Made by a program: the position numbers and the translations under genes
Shown: one piece after another, positions 40,701 to 50,756 of the stretch
How positions within the stretch are numbered: the first letter of the stretch is position 1
Layout: each line of letters opens with the position of its first letter
Assembly (NCBI GenBank): GCA_016717305.1
Contig: JADKFY010000008.1
Location: forward strand, 62,001 to 126,000
Reading direction: 5' to 3'
DNA from: Flavobacteriales bacterium
Lineage (GTDB): Bacteria > Bacteroidota > Bacteroidia > Flavobacteriales_F > PHOS-HE28
DNA: 64,000 bases
Notes under the pieces: generated by a model
Database searches by the model: none
Told to the model about the DNA's origin: nothing
What the model saw: the letters and a program-made list of their open reading frames with translations, nothing else

Positions 40701-41845
40701 ACAGTGTCGTCACGTCCACACAACAAAGCAACCTATCACTAATTGCATATCTGCACACTTTGGATGGAAGTACCGTAAACGTCACCAGCGCTTCTGGAAG
40801 ATTGGAACAAGCGAAGTCGCTTGCGGACAACGAGCACTTGGTGTATCAGTTCAGTTTCCGCACAAGCAAATACAGCATAATACAACAGAAGTTGGCCGCC
40901 GTTCAATTGAAGGCCAATACGCCTTCCACAATTGGGCCAGGAAAGGCAGATGTGACCGGTCATACCGAAGAAGGGTTGGATGAGTTCGATCTGAACGGCG
41001 TGTGGAAGAACGGTGTGCGGAAGTTGGACCCACTGTTTAGCATGCGGCGGCCAAACATTGGCGAAACGGGCGGGTATGATGACTATTACCGCTATCTGGA
41101 CGGGCGGATTTACGATCCGACGGTGAATTGCGGTTACGACACGCACTACAGCTTCCCGAATGGTGAACAGGTGTCGGTTAACTACCCGTTGTCCATGTGG
41201 TTGTTCCCGGGCTCTTGGTCCAACAACTACAAAAGCACACCATTGTTTTCTTATGTCGGTGCGGCAGAAGCGCCACTTTCCGGCGCAGACCTTGGAAGTG
41301 TTCCTCCTCCCAGTATGACCAGCAGCCCAGCCACCACTACATCGAACCCGTTGATGGGAACACCGATGCCCGGCCTTGGTGGTGTCAACAATGGTCCTTT
41401 CGCGAATGTGCCCTCGAATGGCGGTTCTTCCATAGTGAGCAATTCATTGGTGCAGAACCTGCGACTGGTCTATCGAGGGCAGATGTTGGCGGATTTGGAC
41501 AGGTGGGGTATTTTACCAAGGGCACTGACTGCCTTGGGCAGAAGGTCCTCACCCGGCCACCAAACACTGCGGTCACTTTTACAGCAATATGACCAGATCG
41601 AAGGGTCGTGTTTGATGCAATTGTCATCGGTCCCGTATGATGCGTTACGCTACATTACGTACAACGAACCGAAGCCTGCGCAAGAATTCAACACCACCGA
41701 GAGTGCGGTTTATCATGTGAAGATGGGGTACGCCTCACCCATCGCAGGCTCGCAGAATACCTCCGTCATCTTACCCTTCACCCTCTACAACAAAGCACTC
41801 CCCGATGTCTACAACAACACGGTACTTGGCGGCACTATGTATTAG
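34738..41845 (+). CDS. Giant secreted surface protein, ~2370 aa (one frame break)
   Basis: About 2368 aa after removal of one base. Signal peptide (L-L-V-Q-V-L-L-P-L-A-L-I-A-Q), then N-Y-P-I-Q-V-Q-V-E-L-E-P-P-Y, which resembles the N-terminus of proteins annotated with a TANFOR domain in Bacteroidota (from memory). Two fibronectin-like regions follow (residues ~170-310 and ~420-560), then more than 1200 residues of beta-rich, Gly-rich sequence without simple repeats, then another Ig/FN3-like part. No T9SS tail is seen. The frame from 34738 leaves register at 35700-35708 (C-T-T-T-T-T-T-C) and stops at 35811; the correct frame continues within the ORF open from 35543. Total length 7108 nt fits one extra base. 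Middle of a three-gene operon, overlapping both neighbours. Function unknown; a cell-surface structure is inferred. Confidence 0.75.
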
Positions 41846-43961
41846 CATGATCTGCGCCGGAGCGTTCGCACAAAGTGGCGCGCCACGGGCACTACCGAAG
41901 GGCCTGGTCCTTGATACGGTGGACCGTTACGATACGCACCTTACGCTACGTGCGCATTACAACGGTACGGTCGTGCACTTGCGTTGGGCACCCAGTGCAC
42001 CGCTGGGTTGGATCAATGCCAACGGGCGTGGTTATCGCTTGGATCGCATGGACCTTGGTCTGGTAAGCGACACCACGCTAGGGGGCATCGGAGAGAGCGT
42101 TTCGATCACCGCTGTACCAATGAAGCCATTGGACATACCGGGCTGGCGCGCCCTGCACGATCAATTGCCCAACGATAACTACGTGATGGTGGCGGGGGAG
42201 ATGATCCACGAGGCGTTGCAACCGGAGAACATGGGCATGCCCAACGGCGACATGCTCGGTGCGGCGAACACCTTTATGGAGCGCATGAGCTTCGCCTTGT
42301 TGAGCGCCGACCTGAGCTGGCCAGCGGCGAAGGGAAGTGCATTGGGCATGGAGGATGCAACCGTGCAGCCGGGCCATCGCTACCTCTATCGCGTGTGGAG
42401 CGATGTGAAGCCCGATGTGGTGCGCATGGACACGGCGTATCTAGTTGTTAGCACTTCCAAGCCGCAGCAGATCCCCAAGCCCATCATCACGGAAGTGGTG
42501 GAGCGCGACAAGGTGATCGTGCTCAATTGGCCGCGCACCGCTCACGAACATTACTTTACCGCTTACGACATCGAACGGAGCGATGATGGTGGCAAGTCGT
42601 TCCACAAGTTGAACGAGCAGCCGTACATCCATTTCACCAACCCCGACCTGCCGCAACGAAAGGACCTGATCACCTATACCGATAGTGTGCCGCAGCAATA
42701 CAAAAGTTACCAGTACAGGCTCATCGGTCACACCCCCTTTGGGATCGAAGGACCCCCGAGCGACGCGGTGAAGGGCATGGCGCGGGACAGGACCGGACCA
42801 CCGGCACCGGTGAATGTGAAGGCCATTGAGAAGAAGGCGGGGGAGATCGCCTTGAGCTGGGAGTATCCGCCCGATGTAAAGGACTTGCGCGGGTTCCATG
42901 TGGTGCGTGGGGGCGAGGTGAGCACACCGAACACTGCGCTCACCAAGGAAATGCTGCCTGCGAAGGCGCGCAGTTTCACGGACCGCTCGCCGGAATTACA
43001 CAAGCACAACTACTACATGGTAGTGGCGGTGGATACGGCCGGCAATCCGGGTGTGAGCTTGAGCGCGTTGTGCGATGTGTTGGACAGTATCCCGCCAGCT
43101 GCACCAACAGGGATCACCGGGCGGATCGACACCAGTGGCGTGGTCACACTCAAGTGGCGCTTGGGCAAGGAACCCGACCTCTTCGGGTACTACGTGTACT
43201 TCCGCAACCAGAAGGACCACATTGAGGCACGCGTGAACGGGCAACCCCTTCGGGATACCGTGTTCACGGATACCATCAGCATGCACACGCTGACCGAACA
43301 TATCTACTATCGCGTCGTGGCCATAGACATGAATGAGAACCAATCAGCGCGTGGGGAGCTCATCGAACTGCAGCGCCCGGATGTTCGGCCACCGAATACT
43401 CCGGTCTTCACGGATTACAGAGTAAGTAAACAGGGAATTTGGATGAAGTGGGCGCCGAGCAGTAGCGAGGACGTGGTGGCGCACCTCTTGTTGAGGCGTG
43501 CCAATAGCAGGGCGAAGTGGGATACGTTGAAGGTGTTCGACGTTGGGTCCAAGCTGCGCGAATACCTTGATCCGGACCAAGGAAAGGGCAAGATCTTCGA
43601 GTATGCGATCATCGCCAAGGACGATGTCGGATTGTTCAGTAAGCGCGAGCGCGGTTTCCGGTTACGCATGATGAGCTTGGACCGACCCGCCGCCGTGAGG
43701 GATCTACAGGCGAAGGCGGATGCACAGCGCAAGCAATTGCAATTGTCATGGAGCTATGAAGGACCTTCCGATGCGTGGTTCATCGTTATGCGTTCCGGTC
43801 CAAACGGCAAGTATGCTTCTCTATGCTCGTTGCCCGCTGAGACAAGGCAGTGGACCGACCCTACGGCCAAACCGGATGTAACCTATAAGTACATGGTTCA
43901 GGTACGAGCCGCTGATGGAGCAACATCGGACTACGCATCGGCAACCGCTAAGCTTCGATAA
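41805..43961 (+). CDS. Secreted fibronectin type III multi-domain protein
   Basis: 718 aa. Signal peptide (Y-L-A-A-L-C-I-S-M-I-C-A-G-A-F-A-Q). After a ~200-residue N-terminal region, at least four to five FN3 modules are visible (D-K-V-I-V-L-N-W, G-E-I-A-L-S-W-E-Y-P-P, V-V-T-L-K-W-R-L, K-Q-L-Q-L-S-W-S-Y, each followed by Y-x-V-x-R and Y-Y-x-V-V-A-V-D). No sorting tail. It overlaps the giant gene by 41 nt in another frame, so the two are tightly coupled. A later start is possible, but only this one supplies a signal peptide. Confidence 0.83.
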   Translation: MSTTTRYLAALCISMICAGAFAQSGAPRALPKGLVLDTVDRYDTHLTLRAHYNGTVVHLRWAPSAPLGWINANGRGYRLDRMDLGLVSDTTLGGIGESVSITAVPMKPLDIPGWRALHDQLPNDNYVMVAGEMIHEALQPENMGMPNGDMLGAANTFMERMSFALLSADLSWPAAKGSALGMEDATVQPGHRYLYRVWSDVKPDVVRMDTAYLVVSTSKPQQIPKPIITEVVERDKVIVLNWPRTAHEHYFTAYDIERSDDGGKSFHKLNEQPYIHFTNPDLPQRKDLITYTDSVPQQYKSYQYRLIGHTPFGIEGPPSDAVKGMARDRTGPPAPVNVKAIEKKAGEIALSWEYPPDVKDLRGFHVVRGGEVSTPNTALTKEMLPAKARSFTDRSPELHKHNYYMVVAVDTAGNPGVSLSALCDVLDSIPPAAPTGITGRIDTSGVVTLKWRLGKEPDLFGYYVYFRNQKDHIEARVNGQPLRDTVFTDTISMHTLTEHIYYRVVAIDMNENQSARGELIELQRPDVRPPNTPVFTDYRVSKQGIWMKWAPSSSEDVVAHLLLRRANSRAKWDTLKVFDVGSKLREYLDPDQGKGKIFEYAIIAKDDVGLFSKRERGFRLRMMSLDRPAAVRDLQAKADAQRKQLQLSWSYEGPSDAWFIVMRSGPNGKYASLCSLPAETRQWTDPTAKPDVTYKYMVQVRAADGATSDYASATAKLR

Positions 43962-44221
43962 AGAGCCGTATCGCGAGGCGCGCGAGGCGGGCCTTACGTC
44001 GTTCGATGTAGCTCGAAAGTCACCGACTTCACCTTATCAACCACCGAACAGATGTTGTACTGCACGGTCATGATCCTTCGGCCGGATGGGAGGACTTGAA
44101 CCCAGAAAAATGATCGGGCCTGCATAAATGATAAGAGGGCTGCTACTATCCACCAATGTAGAGCAGCCAATTGAACTGTTTTTCAGTCAAGGCTGAAGGT
44201 TGTACAGCCGAACGCACCTCC

Positions 44222-44683
44222 TCAATCCCTCCCCATCTCAACCTCATCCGGCACAATATAGCTGCCAGGATAAGTCGTCTTCAATTCATGCAGAAGATGC
44301 TCCGCTTCCAAGCGTGTGTGAAGGTCGCCAACGCGCAGTCGGAAATTGGGGGCCAACCAACTGAGGTAGGCGGGTACGTCCGGGTGCCGTTGGAGAAAGC
44401 TGCGCTTGGTGCTTTCCGCGGTGTTTCGGTCACCCAGAAAGATCTGTACACGATACCCGTTCTGGGAATGTTCATGGTTCGCGTAGTCCTTAAGCAGTGT
44501 CGCAACACGCGGTTGCACGGTGAACTTCACATCCCCTTCGCGCGGCGTTAGAAGGGTATCCACGAAGGGCGTATCCACCGGGAAGACCTTCGGCTTATCA
44601 GCGGGAATGGTTCGGTATCCTTCCTGCGACACACTTAGGATGGCGATCAGCATGGAAAGAGAGAAAAGAATGGAACGCATCAT
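44222..44683 (-). CDS. SPOR-domain protein, exported
   Basis: About 153 aa from M-M-R-S-I-L-F-S-L-S-M-L. Signal peptide-like start, then a linker (F-P-V-D-T-P-F-V-D-T-L-L) and a SPOR domain (G-Y-R-V-Q-I-F-L-G-D-R-N-T-A-E ... F-R-L-R-V-G-D-L-H-T-R-L-E-A-E). SPOR domains bind denuded peptidoglycan at division sites. The open frame extends to 44845 but the upstream part lacks a signal. It is divergent from actA; their ~280-bp gap holds the palindrome at 44871. The 260-bp gap downstream (43962-44221) shows no gene. Confidence 0.8.
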   Translation of the reverse strand: MMRSILFSLSMLIAILSVSQEGYRTIPADKPKVFPVDTPFVDTLLTPREGDVKFTVQPRVATLLKDYANHEHSQNGYRVQIFLGDRNTAESTKRSFLQRHPDVPAYLSWLAPNFRLRVGDLHTRLEAEHLLHELKTTYPGSYIVPDEVEMGRD

Positions 44684-44870
44684 GTTGAAGGAGGCCAAAA
44701 GTATGCCGAACACGTTGATCGGACCGGCAACATTCGCGTTGGGAACATATGGGAAGGACATCGGAAAGAAGAAATCTGGAAAACGGGTCTCACCGATAAA
44801 TTTCATGTTTGATGCCTGACACTGTGAACTCCGATAATTGGTCAAATTCTGGGCCCCAATCGCAGGATAT

Positions 44871-44895
44871 ACTATTTAGACCAATTCTAAATAGT
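44871..44895. promoter_or_regulatory. Perfect 25-bp palindrome upstream of actA
   Basis: ACTATTTAGA (44871-44880), spacer CCAAT, TCTAAATAGT (44886-44895). It lies about 30 bp upstream of the TTG element of the act promoter and has the size of a dimeric regulator operator. A divergent terminator is less likely because no T-run follows. Confidence 0.6.
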
Positions 44896-44924
44896 GATAC
44901 ACCCATGACAACCTTGAAGCAACC

Positions 44925-44956
44925 TTGCCCTTCATTCAGTTCGCCGTGTATTTTTG
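44925..44956 (+). promoter_or_regulatory. Candidate promoter of the act-cta operon
   Basis: TTG at 44925-44927, a 21-nt spacer and TATTTTTG at 44949-44956, an exact TAnnTTTG element. The actA ATG used is at 44968, so the leader would be very short; the later Met at 44989 is an alternative start. Confidence 0.6.
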
Positions 44957-44967
44957 CGGCCGGAGAA

Positions 44968-46320
44968 ATGGACGCAGTTCCCATCAAAATGCTCGGAATG
45001 CCGCTTGTAGTAAGGATCTCAGAACGATTTACCCTTCTCCGTAACGCTTCGCTCACTTTACTGTTCTTTGCATTTTCCTTAGGGGCACTAGCCCAAGGGA
45101 CTGATGCGGCCCAATATGCTGCAGGTGAAAAGCTCTTCAAAGGCAACTGCGCAAGCTGCCACAAACCGGACAAGGACCTTACCGGTCCTGCCATGGCTGG
45201 TGCCCGTGCACGCTGGGAGGGAAAGGGTGACATCTATGCTTGGGTGAAGAACAGCAGTGCCTACCTGAAGACCGGTAATCCTTACGCCAACGAGCTCTTT
45301 GCCAAGTGGAACAAGAGCGTGATGACCGCGCAGGCCCTGAACAATGAGGAGATCGACGCGGTCCTGTATTATGCGGATAATTATGTGCCGCCAGCAGGTC
45401 CAAAGCCTCCCATAGACCCTAATCCTAAGCCTGAAGCAAGTTCCAACTGGCCATGGCTGGTCGTGATCGGTTTGCTGCTCGCGGTGGTTGCTGTTTCCTT
45501 GAGCGGGGTCAAGTCCAGTTTGACCAATGCGGTGCGTGAGGCGGAAGGGCAGGAACCCTTGCCGGATATGACCACGGGGCAGAAGCTTCGTCAATGGGCA
45601 TGGAACAACAAAGGTTTTGCTACGATCATTGCACTCTTCGTGGTCACCTTCATCACCTTGAAATTGTGGGATGCCGCTTGGGTGATCGGTGTCTACGGCG
45701 GTGATGAAGTGGAACACTACAAACCGGAACAACCGATCAATTTCCCTCACAGCCTGCACGCCGGAAAAGTGGAAGCGGGCAACTTGGCGATCGATTGTCA
45801 ATATTGCCACAGCAGCGCTGCGAAGAGCAAGCACGCTGGAATTCCTACGACTAACGTGTGCATGAATTGCCATACGGCGGTGAGTGAGGGTCGTTCTCCG
45901 GAAGGCACTGCCGAGATCCAGAAGATCTACGCGGCAGCCGGTTGGGACCCAGCAGCGTTGAAGTACACTGGAAAGATCGAGCCTGTGAAATGGGTGAAGG
46001 TGCACAACTTGCCTGACCACGCCTATTTCAACCACAGCCAACACGTGAACGTGGGCCAGTTGGAGTGCCAAGAGTGCCACGGTCCCATCGATGAGAAGAT
46101 GGACGTTGCCGAGCAGTGGGCACCGCTCACCATGGGCTGGTGCATTGATTGCCACAATACCAAGGATGTGAAGATGGCCGGTAACGGTTACTACGATGAG
46201 ATCATGGCCCGCTTGGAAGAGACCGATATGGGCCATTCCGAATTGAAGAAGTATTTGGAGGACGATAAGATCAGTGTGAGAGAGCTTGGTGGCTGGGAGT
46301 GCGCCAAGTGCCATTACTAG
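44968..46320 (+). CDS. actA: Alternative complex III subunit ActA (hexaheme cytochrome c)
   Basis: About 450 aa. Signal region L-T-L-L-F-F-A-F-S-L-G-A-L-A-Q, then a monoheme cytochrome domain (C-A-S-C-H) with a proline-rich linker and a membrane helix (W-P-W-L-V-V-I-G-L-L-L-A-V-V-A-V), then a second helix and a pentaheme part: C-Q-Y-C-H, C-M-N-C-H, C-Q-E-C-H, C-I-D-C-H, C-A-K-C-H. Six hemes in total, so it is ActA with a fused N-terminal cytochrome c as in many Bacteroidota. It carries electrons from quinol oxidation out toward the oxidase. The open frame begins at 44809, but the segment before 44968 precedes the promoter. First gene of the respiratory operon. Confidence 0.93.
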   Translation: MDAVPIKMLGMPLVVRISERFTLLRNASLTLLFFAFSLGALAQGTDAAQYAAGEKLFKGNCASCHKPDKDLTGPAMAGARARWEGKGDIYAWVKNSSAYLKTGNPYANELFAKWNKSVMTAQALNNEEIDAVLYYADNYVPPAGPKPPIDPNPKPEASSNWPWLVVIGLLLAVVAVSLSGVKSSLTNAVREAEGQEPLPDMTTGQKLRQWAWNNKGFATIIALFVVTFITLKLWDAAWVIGVYGGDEVEHYKPEQPINFPHSLHAGKVEAGNLAIDCQYCHSSAAKSKHAGIPTTNVCMNCHTAVSEGRSPEGTAEIQKIYAAAGWDPAALKYTGKIEPVKWVKVHNLPDHAYFNHSQHVNVGQLECQECHGPIDEKMDVAEQWAPLTMGWCIDCHNTKDVKMAGNGYYDEIMARLEETDMGHSELKKYLEDDKISVRELGGWECAKCHY

Positions 46321-46340
46321 GACAGAACATTACGCGCCGA

Positions 46341-49300
46341 ATGTCGGACAACAAGCGATATTGGATGGATCTCGGGGAACTGCATCAGCAGCCCGAAGCG
46401 ATCAAGGGCCGTGAGAACGAGTTCCCGCAGGAATTGGCAATTGACCAGGTCCTGGGTGATCCGTCGTTCGGCAAAGCGAGCACGGGGCGTCGAGATTTCC
46501 TCAAGTTCCTCGGCTTCGGGATCGGGGCCGCCACCTTGGCCGCTTGCGAAACGCCGGTGATCAAGAGCATACCTTATGTGAACAAGCCGGAGGACATTAC
46601 TCCAGGCGTGGCCAACTGGTACGCGAGCACCTTTTATGATGGCGAGGACTTCGCCAGCATTCTTGTTAAGACCCGTGAAGGTCGCCCCATTCACATCAAG
46701 GGCAATCCGCGCTTTGGGATCAACCGTAATCCGGCATTGACCAAGGGTAGCATCAATGCCAGGATCAACAGTTCGGTGCTTTCGTTGTATGACAATGAGC
46801 GTTTGACAAGCCCAATGTCCAAAGGGGCGGAAGGCATGACCGCCAGCTCCTGGAGCGATGCCGACAAGGCCATCGGTACAGCCTTGGCCGGCACCGGAAA
46901 GCGCATTGTGATCCTTACGGGTACGGTGATCAGCCCTAGCACCACTGCTGCGATCAACGCATTGAAGGCGAAGTATTCCGCACCGGATGCAGCAGGTGTT
47001 CCAGCCACGAAAGTGGACCACATTCAATACGATCCCATTAGCTACAGCGGCGTCACCAGCGCAAATCAAAAGAGCTTTGGCAAACGCGTGTTCCCAAGCT
47101 ACGACCTCACGAAGGCTGATGTGATCGTGAGCGTGGATGCCGACTTCCTCAGCAGCTGGGGCAGTACCACGGAGAATACCTGGCAGTATTCAAGCCGTCG
47201 TCAACCTGGCAAAGGCATGAACCGCCACTTCCAGTTCGAGGCTCGCATGAGCTTGAGCGGCGCCAACGCGGATGTGCGGGTACCATTGAAGGTGAGCGAA
47301 CTTCCTCAGGCCATCGTGGCATTGCATGCACACATCGCCAAGGGAACAGGCAGTTCCGCCAGCGGTGCAAGTGCTGAAGTGATGGCCGCTACGGAAACGG
47401 CAGCAAAGGCATTGCTTGCCGCACGTGGCCGCAGCGTGGTAATGAGCGGCAGCAACAATGAAGGCGTGCAAGTATTGGTGAACAGCATCAACAACATGCT
47501 GGGGAACTACGGTACGACCATCGACCTTTTCGGCCACACCAATTTCCACCAAGGGAATGATGCGGAAGTAGCGCGGTTGGTGGAGAACATGAACAGTGGG
47601 GCCATAGGTGCCTTGTTGATCGCAGGTGTGAATCCTGCCTACACACTACCGAATGCCGACCAGTTCAAGGCAGGTCTCACCCAAGTGCCGTTGAGCGTCA
47701 GTTTCAGCGGTTATGCCGATGAGACCGCCAGCTTGTGCACATGGGTCTGTCCGGACCATCATGCATTGGAAAGCTGGAACGATTTCAATCCGAAGGTCGG
47801 CCACTATGCCTTGGCGCAACCTACTATTCGCCCGCTGTTCAGCACACGCCAATGGCAGGAAAGTCTCTTGGCTTGGAGCGGTTCCTCCAGCAACTACCAC
47901 GATTTCATCCGCAGCACGTGGGAGGCCAACATGGCGGGGCTTGGTTACACGACCCCATTCGTCGATAGTTGGAATACCGCTTTGCATGATGGGGTCATCA
48001 CCATGGGCGGGGCGTCCACGGAAGTGATCACCTTCGCCGGTGATATTCCGTCTGCCACTTCAGTTGCACAGAAGTCAGGTGAAGGGGCAGGTGAATTCGA
48101 GCTCTCCTTGTACACCAAAGAATCGATCGGTAGTGGTGCCCACGCCAACAACCCGTGGTTGCAGGAAATGCCCGATCCGCTAACCAAGATCACATGGGAC
48201 AACTATGTGTGCATGTCCCCGGTGGACATTGAGCGCATGGGCTTGAACATGTACTTGGGCGAACAGGCACCAGCAAGTTTGGTTACCGTGAAGGCAGGGG
48301 ATCGCGAGATCACGCTGCCAGCAGTGGTAACTCCAGGCCAACGCACGGGTACTGTTTCGATCGCTTTGGGTTATGGTCGCGGTGCCAATGGTGAACGCGT
48401 GGGTCGTGCAGCTTGCACAACGGACCATGAAGGGAATTTTGTTCCGGTCGGTAAGAACGCCTATCCATTGACCACATTCCTGAACGGGGTGGTTGGTTAC
48501 GATGTATTGAACGTTTCCGTGGAGAAGGCAGGTGGTACCTATCCCATAGCGATCACGCAAACGCACCTCACGGACATGGACCGTGTAAGTATCGTGAAGG
48601 AGACCAACTTGGCCACATTCCTCGGTGGGGAAAAGCGCGCGTACAACCATCCGCACGAATTAGCGGTCCACGAGGATGTGAATGGCGATGGAGTGATCAA
48701 CGCACTGGACAAGAAGCCGGTTGCGGAATTCGATCTATGGGAAGAACATCCGGTGGAAGGTGTCGGTCACCGTTGGGGGCTGAGCATTGACCTGAACGGG
48801 TGCATCGGCTGTGGTGCCTGCATAACGGCGTGCAACAGTGAGAACAACATTTCGGTAGTAGGCAAGGATGAGGTGCGCCGCAGTCGCGAGATGCATTGGC
48901 TGCGTGTAGACCGATACTACAGCTCGGCCACCACCAAGGAAAGCGCCAAGCAGGATGGCCTGGGCAAGATCGACATGTACCTCAAGATGGAGGTGCCGGA
49001 GGAAAGCCCGAAAGTGGTCTTCATGCCGGTGATGTGCCAGCATTGCAACCACGCACCGTGCGAAACGGTATGTCCGGTTGCCGCCACCACGCACAGTAAT
49101 GAAGGGTTGAACATGATGGCGTACAACCGGTGCATCGGCACACGGTATTGCGCGAACAACTGTCCCTACAAGGTGCGTCGCTTCAATTGGTTCAACTATG
49201 TGAGCGAGAAGTTCGGCGAGGTGAACCCCGCATGGGATGATCTGGGCCGCATGGTGCTGAACCCTGATGTAACGGTACGTGCACGCGGTGTTATCGAGAA

Positions 49301-49577
49301 GTGCAGCATGTGCGTGCAGCAGATCCAAGAAGGGAAACTGGCTGCGAAGAAGGCTGGTACTCCGATCAAGGATGGGGCCATCGAAACGGCGTGCAGCGCA
49401 GCTTGTGGTTCCGGTGCCATCGTATTTGGGGACCTGAACGACAAGAAGAGCAAAGTGTTGGAGATGGCCACGGGCGACCGCAGCTACCACATGTTGGAAG
49501 AGATCGGCGTTAAGCCGAGTGTGAATTACCTGGTGAAAGTGCGCAACACCGAAGAAGCCGCCGCACACCACGCTTAA
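46341..49577 (+). CDS. actB: Alternative complex III subunit ActB (molybdopterin-like/ferredoxin fusion)
   Basis: About 1078 aa. Twin-arginine-type start (G-R-R-D-F-L-K-F-L-G-F-G) with a lipoprotein-like A-A-C. The large part resembles molybdopterin oxidoreductases but, as in the ActB family, does not bind the cofactor. The C-terminal third has four Fe-S cluster motifs: C-I-G-C-G-A-C-I-T-A-C, C-Q-H-C-N-H-A-P-C-E-T-V-C-P, C-I-G-T-R-Y-C-A-N-N-C-P-Y and C-S-M-C-V-Q-Q-I. These clusters relay electrons from quinol to the ActA hemes. The stop of actA is 20 nt upstream. Confidence 0.95.
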   Translation: MSDNKRYWMDLGELHQQPEAIKGRENEFPQELAIDQVLGDPSFGKASTGRRDFLKFLGFGIGAATLAACETPVIKSIPYVNKPEDITPGVANWYASTFYDGEDFASILVKTREGRPIHIKGNPRFGINRNPALTKGSINARINSSVLSLYDNERLTSPMSKGAEGMTASSWSDADKAIGTALAGTGKRIVILTGTVISPSTTAAINALKAKYSAPDAAGVPATKVDHIQYDPISYSGVTSANQKSFGKRVFPSYDLTKADVIVSVDADFLSSWGSTTENTWQYSSRRQPGKGMNRHFQFEARMSLSGANADVRVPLKVSELPQAIVALHAHIAKGTGSSASGASAEVMAATETAAKALLAARGRSVVMSGSNNEGVQVLVNSINNMLGNYGTTIDLFGHTNFHQGNDAEVARLVENMNSGAIGALLIAGVNPAYTLPNADQFKAGLTQVPLSVSFSGYADETASLCTWVCPDHHALESWNDFNPKVGHYALAQPTIRPLFSTRQWQESLLAWSGSSSNYHDFIRSTWEANMAGLGYTTPFVDSWNTALHDGVITMGGASTEVITFAGDIPSATSVAQKSGEGAGEFELSLYTKESIGSGAHANNPWLQEMPDPLTKITWDNYVCMSPVDIERMGLNMYLGEQAPASLVTVKAGDREITLPAVVTPGQRTGTVSIALGYGRGANGERVGRAACTTDHEGNFVPVGKNAYPLTTFLNGVVGYDVLNVSVEKAGGTYPIAITQTHLTDMDRVSIVKETNLATFLGGEKRAYNHPHELAVHEDVNGDGVINALDKKPVAEFDLWEEHPVEGVGHRWGLSIDLNGCIGCGACITACNSENNISVVGKDEVRRSREMHWLRVDRYYSSATTKESAKQDGLGKIDMYLKMEVPEESPKVVFMPVMCQHCNHAPCETVCPVAATTHSNEGLNMMAYNRCIGTRYCANNCPYKVRRFNWFNYVSEKFGEVNPAWDDLGRMVLNPDVTVRARGVIEKCSMCVQQIQEGKLAAKKAGTPIKDGAIETACSAACGSGAIVFGDLNDKKSKVLEMATGDRSYHMLEEIGVKPSVNYLVKVRNTEEAAAHHA

Positions 49578-49598
49578 GGATAACGAAGAGAGGACCAA

Positions 49599-50756
49599 AT
49601 GCATTCTGAAGCAGCGATCCGCGAGCCGCTCATCCTGGGCCACAAGACCTATCACGATATCACGAACGATATCGTAGGTCCAATTGAGAACAAGGCACCC
49701 CGTGGCTGGTACATCCTGATCACCATCTCGGCATTGATCGCCGCGTATGGCACTGGTTGCATCCTATACCTGATCAGCAAGGGGATCGGGGTTTGGGGGT
49801 TGAACAAGACCGTTGACTGGGCCTGGGACATCACCAACTTCGTTTGGTGGGTCGGTATTGGTCACGCCGGTACACTGATCAGTGCGGTGTTGCTTTTGTT
49901 CCGTCAGAAATGGCGCATGGCGATCAACCGTTCCGCGGAAGCGATGACCATTTTCGCGGTGATCATGGCGGCCACCTTCCCCGGGATCCACATGGGGCGG
50001 ATCTGGATGGGCTATTGGGTGCTTCCCTTACCCAACCAATTCGGGAGTTTGTGGGTGAATTTCAACAGCCCGCTGCTCTGGGACGTTTTTGCGATCAGCA
50101 CGTATTTCAGCGTTTCACTAGTGTTCTGGTACATTGGTTTGATCCCCGATTTCGCCACAATTCGCGACAAGGTCACCAAGCCGGGAATGAAGAAGGTCTA
50201 CGGCCTCCTCAGCTTTGGCTGGACCGGAAATGCAAAGGCTTGGACCCGTTTCGAAGAAGTTAGCTTGGTGTTGGCCGGCATCGCCACCCCGCTGGTTTTC
50301 TCGGTACACTCAGTGGTGAGCATGGACTTTGCCACATCCATCATACCGGGTTGGCATACCACGATCTTTCCACCCTATTTTGTGAGCGGTGCGGTGTTCA
50401 GTGGATTCGCCATGGTGCAAACGTTGTTGCTGGTCCTGCGCAAGGTGATGCACATGGAAGCGTACATCACCAAGAAGCACGTGGAGTACATGAACATCGT
50501 GATCATCGTGACCGGTTCCATCGTCGGTGTGGCGTACATCACTGAGTTGTTCATCAGCTGGTACAGTGGGGTTGAGTACGAGAGCTATGCCTTCATCAAC
50601 CGTGCTACCGGACCATACTGGTGGGCGTATTGGAGCATGATGACATGCAACGTGATCAGTCCGCAGCTTTTCTGGAGCAAGAAGTTGCGCACCAACTTGG
50701 CATTCACCTTCTTCATGAGCATCATCGTGAACATCGGCATGTGGTGTTGGCCTTGA
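49599..50756 (+). CDS. actC: Alternative complex III subunit ActC (NrfD-like), 3' end truncated
   Basis: 385 aa as read, against about 465 usual. Eight or so hydrophobic helices: W-Y-I-L-I-T-I-S-A-L, W-W-V-G-I-G-H-A-G-T-L-I-S-A-V-L-L-L, Q-F-G-S-L-W-V-N-F-N-S-P-L-L-W-D-V-F-A-I and H-S-V-V-S-M-D-F-A match the quinol-binding NrfD family. After S-I-I-V-N-I-G-M-W the expected F-E-R-F continuation and last helices are missing: the frame reads C-W-P-stop. The family-like C-terminus appears directly in another frame at 50753-50830. So about 55-60 residues are deleted around 50743-50752. Confidence 0.92.
   Translation: MHSEAAIREPLILGHKTYHDITNDIVGPIENKAPRGWYILITISALIAAYGTGCILYLISKGIGVWGLNKTVDWAWDITNFVWWVGIGHAGTLISAVLLLFRQKWRMAINRSAEAMTIFAVIMAATFPGIHMGRIWMGYWVLPLPNQFGSLWVNFNSPLLWDVFAISTYFSVSLVFWYIGLIPDFATIRDKVTKPGMKKVYGLLSFGWTGNAKAWTRFEEVSLVLAGIATPLVFSVHSVVSMDFATSIIPGWHTTIFPPYFVSGAVFSGFAMVQTLLLVLRKVMHMEAYITKKHVEYMNIVIIVTGSIVGVAYITELFISWYSGVEYESYAFINRATGPYWWAYWSMMTCNVISPQLFWSKKLRTNLAFTFFMSIIVNIGMWCWP

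Noticed and set aside
44092..44103. GGACTTGAACCC, resembling a tRNA T-loop on the minus strand
   Set aside because: The T-stem does not pair well and no acceptor, D or anticodon arm fits around it.
45088..46314. 408-aa minus-strand ORF
   Set aside because: It lies wholly opposite actA and is His/Leu/Val-rich, as mirror frames of heme proteins are.
48735..49655. 306-aa minus-strand ORF
   Set aside because: It is opposite the Fe-S region of actB; composition is a shadow of that gene.
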